The notes beneath the pieces are model-generated. The model was not told the origin of the DNA. It ran no database searches and worked only from the letters and a program-made list of their open reading frames with translations. Of a DNA stretch of 13,670 bases, positions 8,200 to 13,670 are shown one piece after another (the first letter of the stretch is position 1; every line of letters begins with the position of its first letter). The stretch lies in assembly GCA_045602655.1 (NCBI GenBank), contig JAZSBY010000027.1, forward strand, positions 1 through 13,670, in the 5' to 3' direction. A program made the position numbers and the translations under genes. Origin of the DNA: Fimenecus sp045602655 (lineage in GTDB: Bacteria > Bacillota > Clostridia > Oscillospirales > Acutalibacteraceae).

Positions 8200-8228
8200 T
8201 AGAAAAATCTCCACATATATTGTATAAT
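8200..8228 (+). promoter_or_regulatory. promoter of the GPH transporter / hydrolase operon
   Basis: TATAAT at 8223-8228 is a perfect -10 box. At 17 bases upstream the -35 candidate is TAGAAA (8200-8205), matching four of six consensus bases. The start would be near 8235, giving a leader of about 35 bases. The weak -35 and a palindrome over the -10 and start suggest regulated expression. Confidence 0.6.
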
Positions 8229-8239
8229 GATATATCATT
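8226..8239. promoter_or_regulatory. perfect 14-bp palindrome, candidate operator
   Basis: AATGATATATCATT is a perfect palindrome. It overlaps the last three bases of the -10 box and the expected transcript start. A bound repressor would block initiation. It is too tight at the centre to form a useful RNA hairpin, so a protein site is the better reading. This is inference from position. Confidence 0.4.
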
Positions 8240-8269
8240 GAAATCTCTTGAGATGGGGTGTTGTAATTT

Positions 8270-9718
8270 ATGAATTATGTTTCAAAAAAAGAAAAAGTCA
8301 ACTTTATGGCGGGTCTTGCAGGACAGAATATTGTCTACTGCTTTATCGGTGCATCTTTCTTTCAGTACTTTTTAACTGATATTGCACTGTTCCCCCCTGC
8401 TTATGTAACTGTACTTCTTATTATTATGAAAGTATGGGACGGTGTTAACGACCCCATTATTGGCTCAATAGTTGACCGTCATCGCTTTAAAAATGGCGAA
8501 AAACTTCGTCCGTTACTTAAATACACACCCGTACCCGTAGGCGTGTTTACAGTCCTTATTTTCTTTGTGTTTTCAACAGAAGAAAGTTTACTTTGGCTCC
8601 GTCTTGGCTATTTCGTAATTATGTATCTCTGCTGGGATATTACATATACAATGCAAGATGTTGCTATTTGGGGTATGACTGCTGTTGTTACTCCAAATTC
8701 AAATGAGCGTGATAAATTTGTTCAGTTAGCAAGAACAATCGGATCAATTTTCTATGGTGTTTTCAGTTCAGTTATTCCAATGGTTATGGAAATCGTTGCA
8801 AGAGAATCAGGCAACTCACTTGCTCTTATGACAGTTTTATTTGCTGCTATCTTTGGTCTTGGTGGTGCTTTAATCAGTGCAAAATGCCACAAGGCACAGG
8901 AAAGAGTTCGTTTGGTTAAACCGGAACAACAACAGGCATCAATTCTTGAATGTTTTAAACTCCTTTTCCAGAATAAGATGCTTATGCTGGTAACACTTTC
9001 AAACCTTTTTGGTTCGCTGGCATTCGGCGGCAACCTTATGACTTACTTCTTCAAATACAAAGTGCCTGAATTCTCAATTGCAGGTTTTGTCCTTGGACCT
9101 TTGACTCTCACAACTGTTTTTGGTGCACTCACCACTGCTCCAAGTTTCCTTGGTATGCTCTTTGCAGACAAATTGAAGATTAAATTCAAGGGTTACAGAA
9201 ATCTTCTTATTTTCATTCAGCTTTGCACATTAGTTTCCAGAATCCTTGCTTGGATTATCGGATTTGAAGGTAAAAACATTATTCTCACAATAGTAATCCT
9301 TGCTATTTCATCATTCCCTGCAGGTGCCGGAAGTATTGCACAGACTTCTCTCTTCTGCGACAGTGTTGACTATATGGAATGGAAAACAGGAAAGCGTACT
9401 GAGGGTGTCACCTTTGCTATGCAGACATTCTTCACAAAGATTTCAAGTGGTATTACAGGTGCACTCGGTACATTGGCACTCAGTGCTCTCGGTTATGTTG
9501 CTGTTGAGGATACACCCGGTGCTGTTTATCTTGGCACACAGACTGAAGCATTTGAAACTTGGATTTGGCCAATAGTAATGCTCACTCCTGCACTGGCTGC
9601 ACTCCTCTATATGATTCCTCTTCTCTTTATCAGATACACACCTGAACAAAAAGCACAGGTTGAAAAGGATTTGGCAGAACGCAGAGAAAAGACAGAAAAT
9701 ACCGCAGTTGCTGAATAA
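8270..9718 (+). CDS. GPH-family (MelB-like) MFS cation symporter
   Basis: This 482-residue membrane protein has about 12 hydrophobic segments and the GPH signature WDGVNDPIIGSIVDR at 56-70. A second family-like stretch (CDSVDYMEWKTGKRTEG) lies in the C-terminal half at the equivalent of the cytosolic loop between TM10 and TM11. The family imports glycosides, pentosides or hexuronides with Na+ or H+; members with other substrates exist. The ATG at 8270 is preceded by GGGGTG about 9 bases away, a moderate ribosome site. The N-terminus (SKKEKVNFMAGLAGQN) is aligned as usual for GPH proteins. It differs clearly from the other GPH transporter in this window, so they are not a recent duplication. 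A secreted hydrolase follows after 16 bases, suggesting that the transporter may import that enzyme's product. Confidence 0.9.
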   Translation: MNYVSKKEKVNFMAGLAGQNIVYCFIGASFFQYFLTDIALFPPAYVTVLLIIMKVWDGVNDPIIGSIVDRHRFKNGEKLRPLLKYTPVPVGVFTVLIFFVFSTEESLLWLRLGYFVIMYLCWDITYTMQDVAIWGMTAVVTPNSNERDKFVQLARTIGSIFYGVFSSVIPMVMEIVARESGNSLALMTVLFAAIFGLGGALISAKCHKAQERVRLVKPEQQQASILECFKLLFQNKMLMLVTLSNLFGSLAFGGNLMTYFFKYKVPEFSIAGFVLGPLTLTTVFGALTTAPSFLGMLFADKLKIKFKGYRNLLIFIQLCTLVSRILAWIIGFEGKNIILTIVILAISSFPAGAGSIAQTSLFCDSVDYMEWKTGKRTEGVTFAMQTFFTKISSGITGALGTLALSALGYVAVEDTPGAVYLGTQTEAFETWIWPIVMLTPALAALLYMIPLLFIRYTPEQKAQVEKDLAERREKTENTAVAE

Positions 9719-9734
9719 AAAAAGGAGTATAAAA

Positions 9735-10661
9735 ATGAAAAGAATAATCAGTATTCTATGTGTTGTTGCAGTTTTATTATCAACACTTTCAGTTACGGCA
9801 TTTGCCGCTGACACAAGTTTTAAACCATACGAAGAAAGTCAGTATTTCACTTATGGTGACTATGATATTCATTACAGAGTTATTCCGTCACAGGGCAAAT
9901 TCAAGGGCAGAATTATGATGCTCCACGGATTTATGTGTTCAACCTTTGCTTGGCGTAATATGGCAACAGAAATGTCAAAAAAAGGCTATGAATGTGTCCT
10001 TGCTGACCTCCCTGACTTTGGTTACAGCACAAGGGAAACTCCTGAAACGGAAATTATTGACCGTGAAGTTTTAATTACAAGACTTATGGAAAGTATTGCA
10101 CCAATGAATGAATGGATTTTAGCAGGTCATTCAATGGGTGGTGGCGTTGCAGTGAATATTGCAATTGAAAATCCCGTGAAGGCCCTTCTTCTCTATTGTC
10201 CTGCTCCCCAGAGTGAGTTTCCTGAAGAAATGAAAGGACTTGTTCAATCCGATATTATGAAAGGCACAATGAATGCTTTCTTCACCTATGGCACGGAAAT
10301 CGACCCACTTGTTAAGATGGTAATCTTTATGGCTACACTTGATTGCAGGTTTTCAAAGGACTACGAACTTGATGGTGTTACAGATGCAGTTCAGTATGAC
10401 GGTTTCGGTGCAGGAATGTGCGAAATGATGTACAATGTAAGACCAACTGATTTGGAAAATACGGACAAAATCACTTGTCCCGTACTTTTAGTTCAGGCAA
10501 GTGGTGACCTTATTCTCAATGCACAGATGAAAGAGCAAATGAACAATGCCTTTCCGGATGCCACAACTTATAATGTAATCGGTGGCGGTCACCAATGCAT
10601 TGAAAACAGAGCAAAAGAATTGTCAGCGGTAACAAGCTTTTTCCTTTGGAAGAATAAATAA
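9735..10661 (+). CDS. secreted alpha/beta hydrolase (lipase/esterase-like)
   Basis: This 308-residue protein has an export signal: MKRI, a hydrophobic core, then AFA-AD, with likely signal peptidase I cleavage after Ala24. The mature part is an alpha/beta hydrolase: HG at 64-65 (oxyanion strand), nucleophile Ser133 in GHSMGG, Asp258 in ASGDLILNAQ, and His286 in GGGHQCIE. The triad is complete. The family cleaves esters, amides or similar bonds; the substrate is unknown. It should act outside the cell or at the cell surface. The start at 9735 has AAAGGAG 7 bases upstream and is the one that yields the signal peptide. The reading frame stays open further upstream into the transporter gene, but that extension would destroy the signal. 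It follows the GPH transporter by 16 bases and ends before a strong terminator. Confidence 0.92.
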   Translation: MKRIISILCVVAVLLSTLSVTAFAADTSFKPYEESQYFTYGDYDIHYRVIPSQGKFKGRIMMLHGFMCSTFAWRNMATEMSKKGYECVLADLPDFGYSTRETPETEIIDREVLITRLMESIAPMNEWILAGHSMGGGVAVNIAIENPVKALLLYCPAPQSEFPEEMKGLVQSDIMKGTMNAFFTYGTEIDPLVKMVIFMATLDCRFSKDYELDGVTDAVQYDGFGAGMCEMMYNVRPTDLENTDKITCPVLLVQASGDLILNAQMKEQMNNAFPDATTYNVIGGGHQCIENRAKELSAVTSFFLWKNK

Positions 10662-10688
10662 AGATTTATCAAAAACAGACCCATACAA

Positions 10689-10720
10689 AAAGAGCATCTA
10701 CCTTTTGGTAAATGCTCTTT
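10689..10720. terminator. bidirectional terminator between convergent genes
   Basis: AAAGAGCAT (10689-10697) pairs with ATGCTCTTT (10712-10720), with an inner TACC/GGTA stem and a TTTT loop. T-rich sequence follows on the plus strand (CTTTATTGTTT) and on the minus strand (CTTTTTGTAT). It can close both the hydrolase operon and the nuclease operon. Confidence 0.85.
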
Positions 10721-10725
10721 ATTGT

Positions 10726-11646
10726 TTATCTAAAACAAGTTCCGCAGTATTCATAACCTTGATTTAAATACTGTTTTAACTCTGTACCTTTGACTGTCTT
10801 TTTGTTCTTTTCACTCATACCTGTTGCACCTGAACAAGTTGGCTTATGTATTTTCTTTGATGATGTGTTAAGCACATACTGTGATGAATTCACATCTTCT
10901 TCGGTCTTTTCTGTGTAGGTTTCGTCAAGGGTGCTTTTGCCGGTTGCATAGTCAATCTTAACTCCGGGTTGAACATTATAGCAATAAACATTAAAACAAA
11001 TTCCTTCGCCTTCGTCCTCAACTGACCAGGCTTCCATCTGCACACCACTCGCCACAAGATTATCACCGTCAAAAATTGGTGTTACACGATATAGAACATG
11101 GTTTTCAGTTTCTTTTACATAGTCGGCAACCATATTCTCAAACGGTAACATACCCTGCACATTTAAATATCTTGTACCTGTAATAAGATTGCTTGTATTT
11201 GCGTTTTCGCCTGTCAACTGAAATCCGATTAGGTGACAACGATTGTAAAGATATTTTCCGTCAACGAAATCATATTTAGCAGTCACCCACCCCGAAGGCT
11301 TAACCATACCGATATTTTCTCTGTCCTCTGTTGGCATAATCTCCTTGCCGATACAAGCATAAGTCACACCACAACGACCTAAATTGTCAAGCTTTGCGTA
11401 TGTTTCAAAGACTTTTGTTGTGTAATCAGCCTTCGTGAATGACGGTTGATTATCGTTAATCGCTATGTATGGACTGCCTGAATATTCAGGAATGTCATTA
11501 AGTGATACTGTTATCTGCTGTTCGTCCGATGTTATATCATCAATTTCAGGAAATATATCACCATTGACAAGTGAGCCACCGCAACTGCAGAATGTAAGCA
11601 GAACTGCAAGAATTAAACCTAATGTTGATAAAAATTTCTTATTCAT
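10726..11646 (-). CDS. lipoprotein DNA/RNA non-specific endonuclease with C-terminal Cys/His domain
   Basis: This 306-residue exported nuclease is of the DNA/RNA non-specific (EndA/NucA, beta-beta-alpha metal) family. The N-terminus is a lipoprotein signal with Cys22 in FCSCGG as the probable lipidated residue; Phe at -3 is slightly atypical. A low-complexity linker precedes the domain. The catalytic motif is NRCH at 135-138, a variant of DRGH with His138 as general base, followed by the Asn-rich segment 148-162 that should supply the metal-binding Asn. After about residue 256 there is a separate module with His267, Cys271, Cys301 and Cys304, resembling the Ada-like metal-binding tails of some secreted nucleases. 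The protein would degrade extracellular nucleic acid at the cell surface, for nutrition or DNA uptake. It starts 3 bases after the preceding gene's stop (GAGG ribosome site), so the pair is co-translated. Confidence 0.9.
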   Translation of the reverse strand: MNKKFLSTLGLILAVLLTFCSCGGSLVNGDIFPEIDDITSDEQQITVSLNDIPEYSGSPYIAINDNQPSFTKADYTTKVFETYAKLDNLGRCGVTYACIGKEIMPTEDRENIGMVKPSGWVTAKYDFVDGKYLYNRCHLIGFQLTGENANTSNLITGTRYLNVQGMLPFENMVADYVKETENHVLYRVTPIFDGDNLVASGVQMEAWSVEDEGEGICFNVYCYNVQPGVKIDYATGKSTLDETYTEKTEEDVNSSQYVLNTSSKKIHKPTCSGATGMSEKNKKTVKGTELKQYLNQGYEYCGTCFR

Positions 11647-11649
11647 ACC

Positions 11650-12036
11650 TTACCTCACATAAATCTCTCTTGTAATTTTTTCGTGGGATGAGCCTTCAAA
11701 ATCAACCGTTTCTGTCAAACTCCAATTTTTAAGGTCAATATTGAAATGCACATCCGCAGGATATACCCTGTTCCATTTATATACAATTATTTCCTCAACA
11801 TCATTTTCATTTACAGTAAAATTCTCTGCAAAGCAATATCCGTTTTCGATTTCACTGATATTTTCAATAACCTCAACTGCATTTTCAGGGAATAGTTTCG
11901 CTGAATAATCATTTGTGTAAAGTTTTTCACCATTACAAAGTTCCAAAACATTCTCAATAATCACTCTGTCGCGACTCTGACGACGATTATTGAACATCAT
12001 ACCATTATTGTCATCAAGACAAACTATAAGTTTCAT
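11650..12036 (-). CDS. conserved-looking small protein of unknown function, coupled to the nuclease
   Basis: I do not assign a function. The 128-residue protein has no signal peptide or membrane segment, so it should be cytosolic. Visible features are an N-terminal beta-strand start (MKLIVCLDDNNG), a polar basic stretch NNRRQSRDR (16-24), an acidic middle, and YKWNRVYPADVHF in the last third. The ATG at 12036 has AGGTGA about 5 bases upstream; an in-frame GTG 3 codons earlier lies inside that ribosome site and is not the start. It is the first gene after a divergent promoter and is followed 3 bases later by the exported nuclease. The context would fit a nuclease inhibitor or a nucleotide-related enzyme, but the sequence shows neither. 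It does not look like Bacillus ComJ (Nin) as I recall it. Confidence 0.75.
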   Translation of the reverse strand: MKLIVCLDDNNGMMFNNRRQSRDRVIIENVLELCNGEKLYTNDYSAKLFPENAVEVIENISEIENGYCFAENFTVNENDVEEIIVYKWNRVYPADVHFNIDLKNWSLTETVDFEGSSHEKITREIYVR

Positions 12037-12053
12037 AAGAATCACCTAACTAA

Positions 12054-12082
12054 ATATTATCACAGTCAACAATTTCTTTCAA
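12054..12082 (-). promoter_or_regulatory. promoter of the small-protein/nuclease operon
   Basis: On the minus strand TTGAAA (12082-12077), 17 bases, then TAATAT (12059-12054) with a TGn extended -10. The expected start near 12047 leaves only about 11 bases before the ATG at 12036, just enough for the AGGTGA ribosome site. Confidence 0.6.
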
Positions 12083-12096
12083 TACTAATTGTTGAC
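12065..12096. repeat. perfect 10-bp inverted repeat, candidate shared operator
   Basis: GTCAACAATT (12065-12074) and AATTGTTGAC (12087-12096) are exact inverted copies with a 12-base gap. The left arm lies in the spacer of the minus-strand promoter. The right arm covers most of the -35 box of the plus-strand promoter. A dimeric regulator bound here could control both divergent units. No regulator gene is visible in the window. Confidence 0.6.
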
Positions 12097-12120
12097 AATC
12101 AGTCTGTTTTGTGATACGAT
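12092..12120 (+). promoter_or_regulatory. promoter of the radical SAM gene
   Basis: TTGACA (12092-12097), 17 bases, then TACGAT (12115-12120) with TG at 12112-12113 as an extended -10. The transcript should start near 12127, only about 10 bases before the ATG at 12137, so the leader is very short. Confidence 0.75.
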
Positions 12121-12136
12121 TTTTCTGGTGATAAGT

Positions 12137-12970
12137 ATGAAAAAGTATGAATCAATATACGTTGAAATTTCAAATATTTGTAACTTAAAATGCTCATTCT
12201 GTCCGGGTACAACACGAAAGCCAAGAAGAATGAGTGTCCAAGAATTCCAAGTTGTGCTTAACAAAATAAAACCATATACCGATTTCCTTTGCTTTCATAT
12301 TCTTGGTGAGCCACTTTGTCACCCTGACTTTGAAACGTTTCTGAAACTTGCTGAAGAAATGAAATTCATGGTTATGATTGTAACAAATGGTACTCTTTTA
12401 AGCAAAAACAAAGATATTCTGTTAAATTCAAAATCACATTATAAAACTATGATTTCTCTACATTCATTTGAGGCAAATGACAATAAAATCTCCTTGGAGA
12501 AATATCTTGATGATTGTTTTGAATATGCAAAATCGGCTGAAAATAAAAAAACCGTTATTCTCAGACTTTGGAACAACGGAGGGAAGGATAGTCTTAATAA
12601 TGAGATTTTGGCAAGACTTGAAAATTATTTCCCCAAACCTTGGGTAGAAGAATGCAACGGTATGAAAATAGGAAACAGAATCCATCTTGAGTATGGAGAT
12701 AAATTCGACTGGCCGAGTCTTGAAAGTGATGATATTGACGAAAAGATTTTCTGTTATGGACTTCGCACCATGGTAGGAATTTTAGCCGACGGCACCGTTG
12801 TCCCTTGTTGTCTTGATAATAATGGTGAACTCAATCTTGGTAACATTTTTGAAAAGGACTTGGATGAGATTATAAATTCAGAAAAAGCACAAAACCTCTA
12901 CAATGGTTTTTCCAATCGTAATGCCTGTGAAGATTTATGCAAAACATGTAGTTTTGTGCGAAAGTTTTAA
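12137..12970 (+). CDS. radical SAM protein with SPASM-like C-terminal cluster domain
   Basis: This is a 277-residue enzyme. The CxxxCxxC motif at Cys15, Cys19 and Cys22 binds the 4Fe-4S cluster that cleaves S-adenosylmethionine. LGEP at 56-59 is the GGE-like SAM-contact motif. A C-terminal Cys set (Cys206, Cys224-Cys225 in ADGTVVPCC, Cys264, Cys268, Cys271) matches a SPASM-type domain holding an extra Fe-S cluster. SPASM enzymes often modify peptides or proteins; others act on enzymes, sugars or cofactors. I see no short precursor peptide gene next to it, so the substrate is unknown. At 277 residues it is short for a SPASM protein. The ATG at 12137 is chosen because it follows the promoter and a GGTGA ribosome site. 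The longer reading from 12089 would start upstream of the promoter's -35 box. A terminator follows 42 bases after the stop. Confidence 0.88.
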   Translation: MKKYESIYVEISNICNLKCSFCPGTTRKPRRMSVQEFQVVLNKIKPYTDFLCFHILGEPLCHPDFETFLKLAEEMKFMVMIVTNGTLLSKNKDILLNSKSHYKTMISLHSFEANDNKISLEKYLDDCFEYAKSAENKKTVILRLWNNGGKDSLNNEILARLENYFPKPWVEECNGMKIGNRIHLEYGDKFDWPSLESDDIDEKIFCYGLRTMVGILADGTVVPCCLDNNGELNLGNIFEKDLDEIINSEKAQNLYNGFSNRNACEDLCKTCSFVRKF

Positions 12971-13012
12971 GTAAAAGGGTTCAAGTCTTTATTCTATATA
13001 TTTCCAAAAGAA

Positions 13013-13039
13013 AAAACCATCCGCTTGGATGGTTTTATT
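13013..13039. terminator. terminator after the radical SAM gene, probably bidirectional
   Basis: AAAACCATCC (13013-13022) pairs perfectly with GGATGGTTTT (13027-13036) over the loop GCTT. TTTTATTTT follows on the plus strand. On the minus strand the stem is followed by TTTTTT, so it can also end the zinc-ribbon gene transcript. Confidence 0.88.
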
Positions 13040-13088
13040 TTGGGATTATGTCTCATTTTAGAAACAAGTTCGGCAAATTGGAATTTAG

Positions 13089-13301
13089 TTAATTGTTTTT
13101 CCCTGCTAACTTTTTGACTCTTTCAAGATTATCAATGTAGGTTTCAGTATATCCGCACTCAGGACATACTGCACATTTGATTTTACCTAATGAGCCCTTG
13201 AACATACCTTTTTCACGAACATCTACACCATAGCTACCATTAGTGACCATAACATTCAAATCTTCAACCATAGCGATTTCGCATCTTAAACATTTTCTCA
13301 T
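13089..13301 (-). CDS. small zinc-ribbon-like protein of unknown function
   Basis: The 70-residue protein has two Cys pairs typical of a zinc ribbon: CLRC at 4-7 and CPEC at 46-49, followed by GYTETYI, plus Cys43. Such small proteins with a CPxCGY tail are common in Firmicutes and are usually annotated as zinc-ribbon or nucleic-acid-binding proteins; no specific role is known to me. The start at 13301 is chosen because GGGAG lies 9 bases upstream and the first Cys pair follows at once. The frame stays open 18 codons further, but that part covers the ribosome site and leader. It has its own promoter and appears to be a single-gene unit closed by the terminator at 13013-13039. Confidence 0.8.
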   Translation of the reverse strand: MRKCLRCEIAMVEDLNVMVTNGSYGVDVREKGMFKGSLGKIKCAVCPECGYTETYIDNLERVKKLAGKNN

Positions 13302-13341
13302 ACAGTTACACTCCCTTGTCAAATTCTTATTTATCAGAATG

Positions 13342-13370
13342 ATTATATCACACATAATCTGTAATTACAA
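13342..13370 (-). promoter_or_regulatory. promoter of the zinc-ribbon gene
   Basis: On the minus strand TTGTAA (13370-13365), 17 bases, then TATAAT (13347-13342) preceded by TGA, an extended -10. The transcript should start near 13335, with a leader of about 34 bases. Confidence 0.75.
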
Positions 13371-13399
13371 TCAGGTGCGGATGTCCTGCCCATACTTCC

Positions 13400-13517
13400 T
13401 CACTATTCACTATTACTTCTTAACTGAAATTCCGTTCACGAAGTTTTTGCATAGTGAAAAGTGAAGAGTTAATAGTGAATAAGTAAAAAAATCCGTCCAC
13501 TATCGTGAACGGAATTT
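13400..13517. repeat. interleaved inverted repeats in the intergenic spacer
   Basis: Two inverted-repeat pairs cross each other. Pair one is ATTCACTATTA (13405-13415) with TAATAGTGAAT (13470-13480), with imperfect matching extending to about 13400-13421 and 13464-13484. Pair two is a perfect 15-bp match, AAATTCCGTTCACGA (13427-13441) with 13503-13517. Because the arms alternate, both cannot form as nested hairpins. The stretch is also rich in TAGTGAA/TTCACTA units. It resembles a short non-coding dispersed repeat, but a second copy is not in the window. Confidence 0.6.
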
Positions 13518-13521
13518 TTTT
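13485..13521. terminator. strong bidirectional terminator
   Basis: An A7 tract, CCGTCCAC (13493-13500), the loop TATC, GTGAACGG (13505-13512) and a T7 tract (13515-13521) form a stem of 8 bp, with one wobble pair, that can extend through the A/T tracts around a one-base bulge. It has U tracts on both strands. On the minus strand it would end the transcript of the membrane-protein gene entering from the right. Confidence 0.85.
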
Positions 13522-13590
13522 GTGTTTACAACTTGTTTTTGTCAAAAATTGAAATCACTCAAAACAGCCCGATAAATTGGAATTTGTCAA

Positions 13591-13670
13591 TCAGAAAACA
13601 CCGTTATTATATTTTTTCTGCACGCAAAAAATGCAGATAAATCCGATTATCAATCCAACAATTAATACTG
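13591..13670 (-). CDS. C-terminal end of a membrane protein, cut by window edge
   Basis: On the minus strand the frame from the edge reads VLIVGLIIGFICIFCVQ then KKYNNGVF and a TGA stop at 13593-13591. A hydrophobic helix followed by Lys-Lys and a short polar tail is typical of the last membrane segment of an inner-membrane protein. The other two frames hit stops within the same stretch. The strong terminator at 13485-13521 lies downstream, as expected for a gene end. With only 25 residues the family cannot be named. Confidence 0.45.
   Translation of the reverse strand, partial: VLIVGLIIGFICIFCVQKKYNNGVF

Noticed and set aside
15..9718. The two GPH transporters as a duplication
   Set aside because: They share only the family signature; lengths, N-termini and tails differ strongly.
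9660..9734. Upstream extension of the hydrolase reading frame
   Set aside because: It overlaps the transporter gene and would put a charged 25-residue stretch before the signal peptide; the AAAGGAG site points to 9735.
9443..9814. 123-codon open frame on the minus strand over the transporter-hydrolase junction
   Set aside because: It crosses the stop, ribosome site and start of two solid plus-strand genes, and no family motif is visible.
11650..12036. Dihydrofolate-reductase-like N-terminus of the small unknown protein
   Set aside because: MKLIVCLDDNNG loosely resembles a DHFR start, but no later DHFR motifs follow and the protein is too short.
13391..13490. CRISPR-like repetition of TTCACTATT units
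   Set aside because: The units are short, irregular and in both orientations, without constant-length spacers.

Overview
The window is AT-rich DNA with Firmicutes-type expression signals: strong purine-rich Shine-Dalgarno sites, near-consensus sigma-A promoters and U-tract hairpin terminators. The gene content (single-chain glycyl-tRNA synthetase, Cat2-type CoA-transferase, two GPH-family symporters, a PutP-type symporter, a lipoprotein nuclease) fits an anaerobic clostridial bacterium, probably a gut Oscillospirales or Ruminococcaceae-like species. That placement is inference from style and gene content, not from a marker search. I see no rRNA, tRNA, CRISPR array, transposase or phage gene, and no stretch over 300 bases without a gene.

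Left block, all minus strand (8006 down to 1). A CoA-transferase and a lone E2-type acyltransferase form a two-gene operon. It is driven by a perfect TTGACA-N17-TATAAT promoter and closed by a hairpin terminator. Inside that terminator sits the -35 box of the next unit: putP (sodium/proline symporter), glyQS and a diacylglycerol-kinase-family lipid kinase, with the last two nearly overlapping. A terminator follows, then a GPH-family sugar:cation symporter, and the start codon of one more gene at the window edge.

Middle block, plus strand (8270 to 10661). Divergent from the CoA-transferase is a second GPH-family transporter followed after 16 bases by a secreted alpha/beta hydrolase. They look like one operon that acts on an external substrate and imports something. 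A perfect 14-bp palindrome covers the -10 box and start region of its promoter.

Right block. A bidirectional terminator separates that operon from a minus-strand pair: a 128-residue protein of unknown function and, 3 bases after it, a lipoprotein DNA/RNA non-specific nuclease. Divergent from this pair is a radical SAM/SPASM protein. The 100-base region between them holds two face-to-face promoters and a perfect 10-bp inverted repeat that touches both, so joint control is likely. After another terminator come a 70-residue zinc-ribbon protein (minus), a repeat-rich spacer with interleaved inverted repeats and a strong bidirectional terminator, and the C-terminal end of a membrane protein entering from the right edge.

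The best candidates for something undescribed are the nuclease/small-protein/radical SAM locus with its shared operator-like repeat, and the CoA-transferase plus lipoyl-less E2 acyltransferase operon. Neither is a proven new system from sequence alone.
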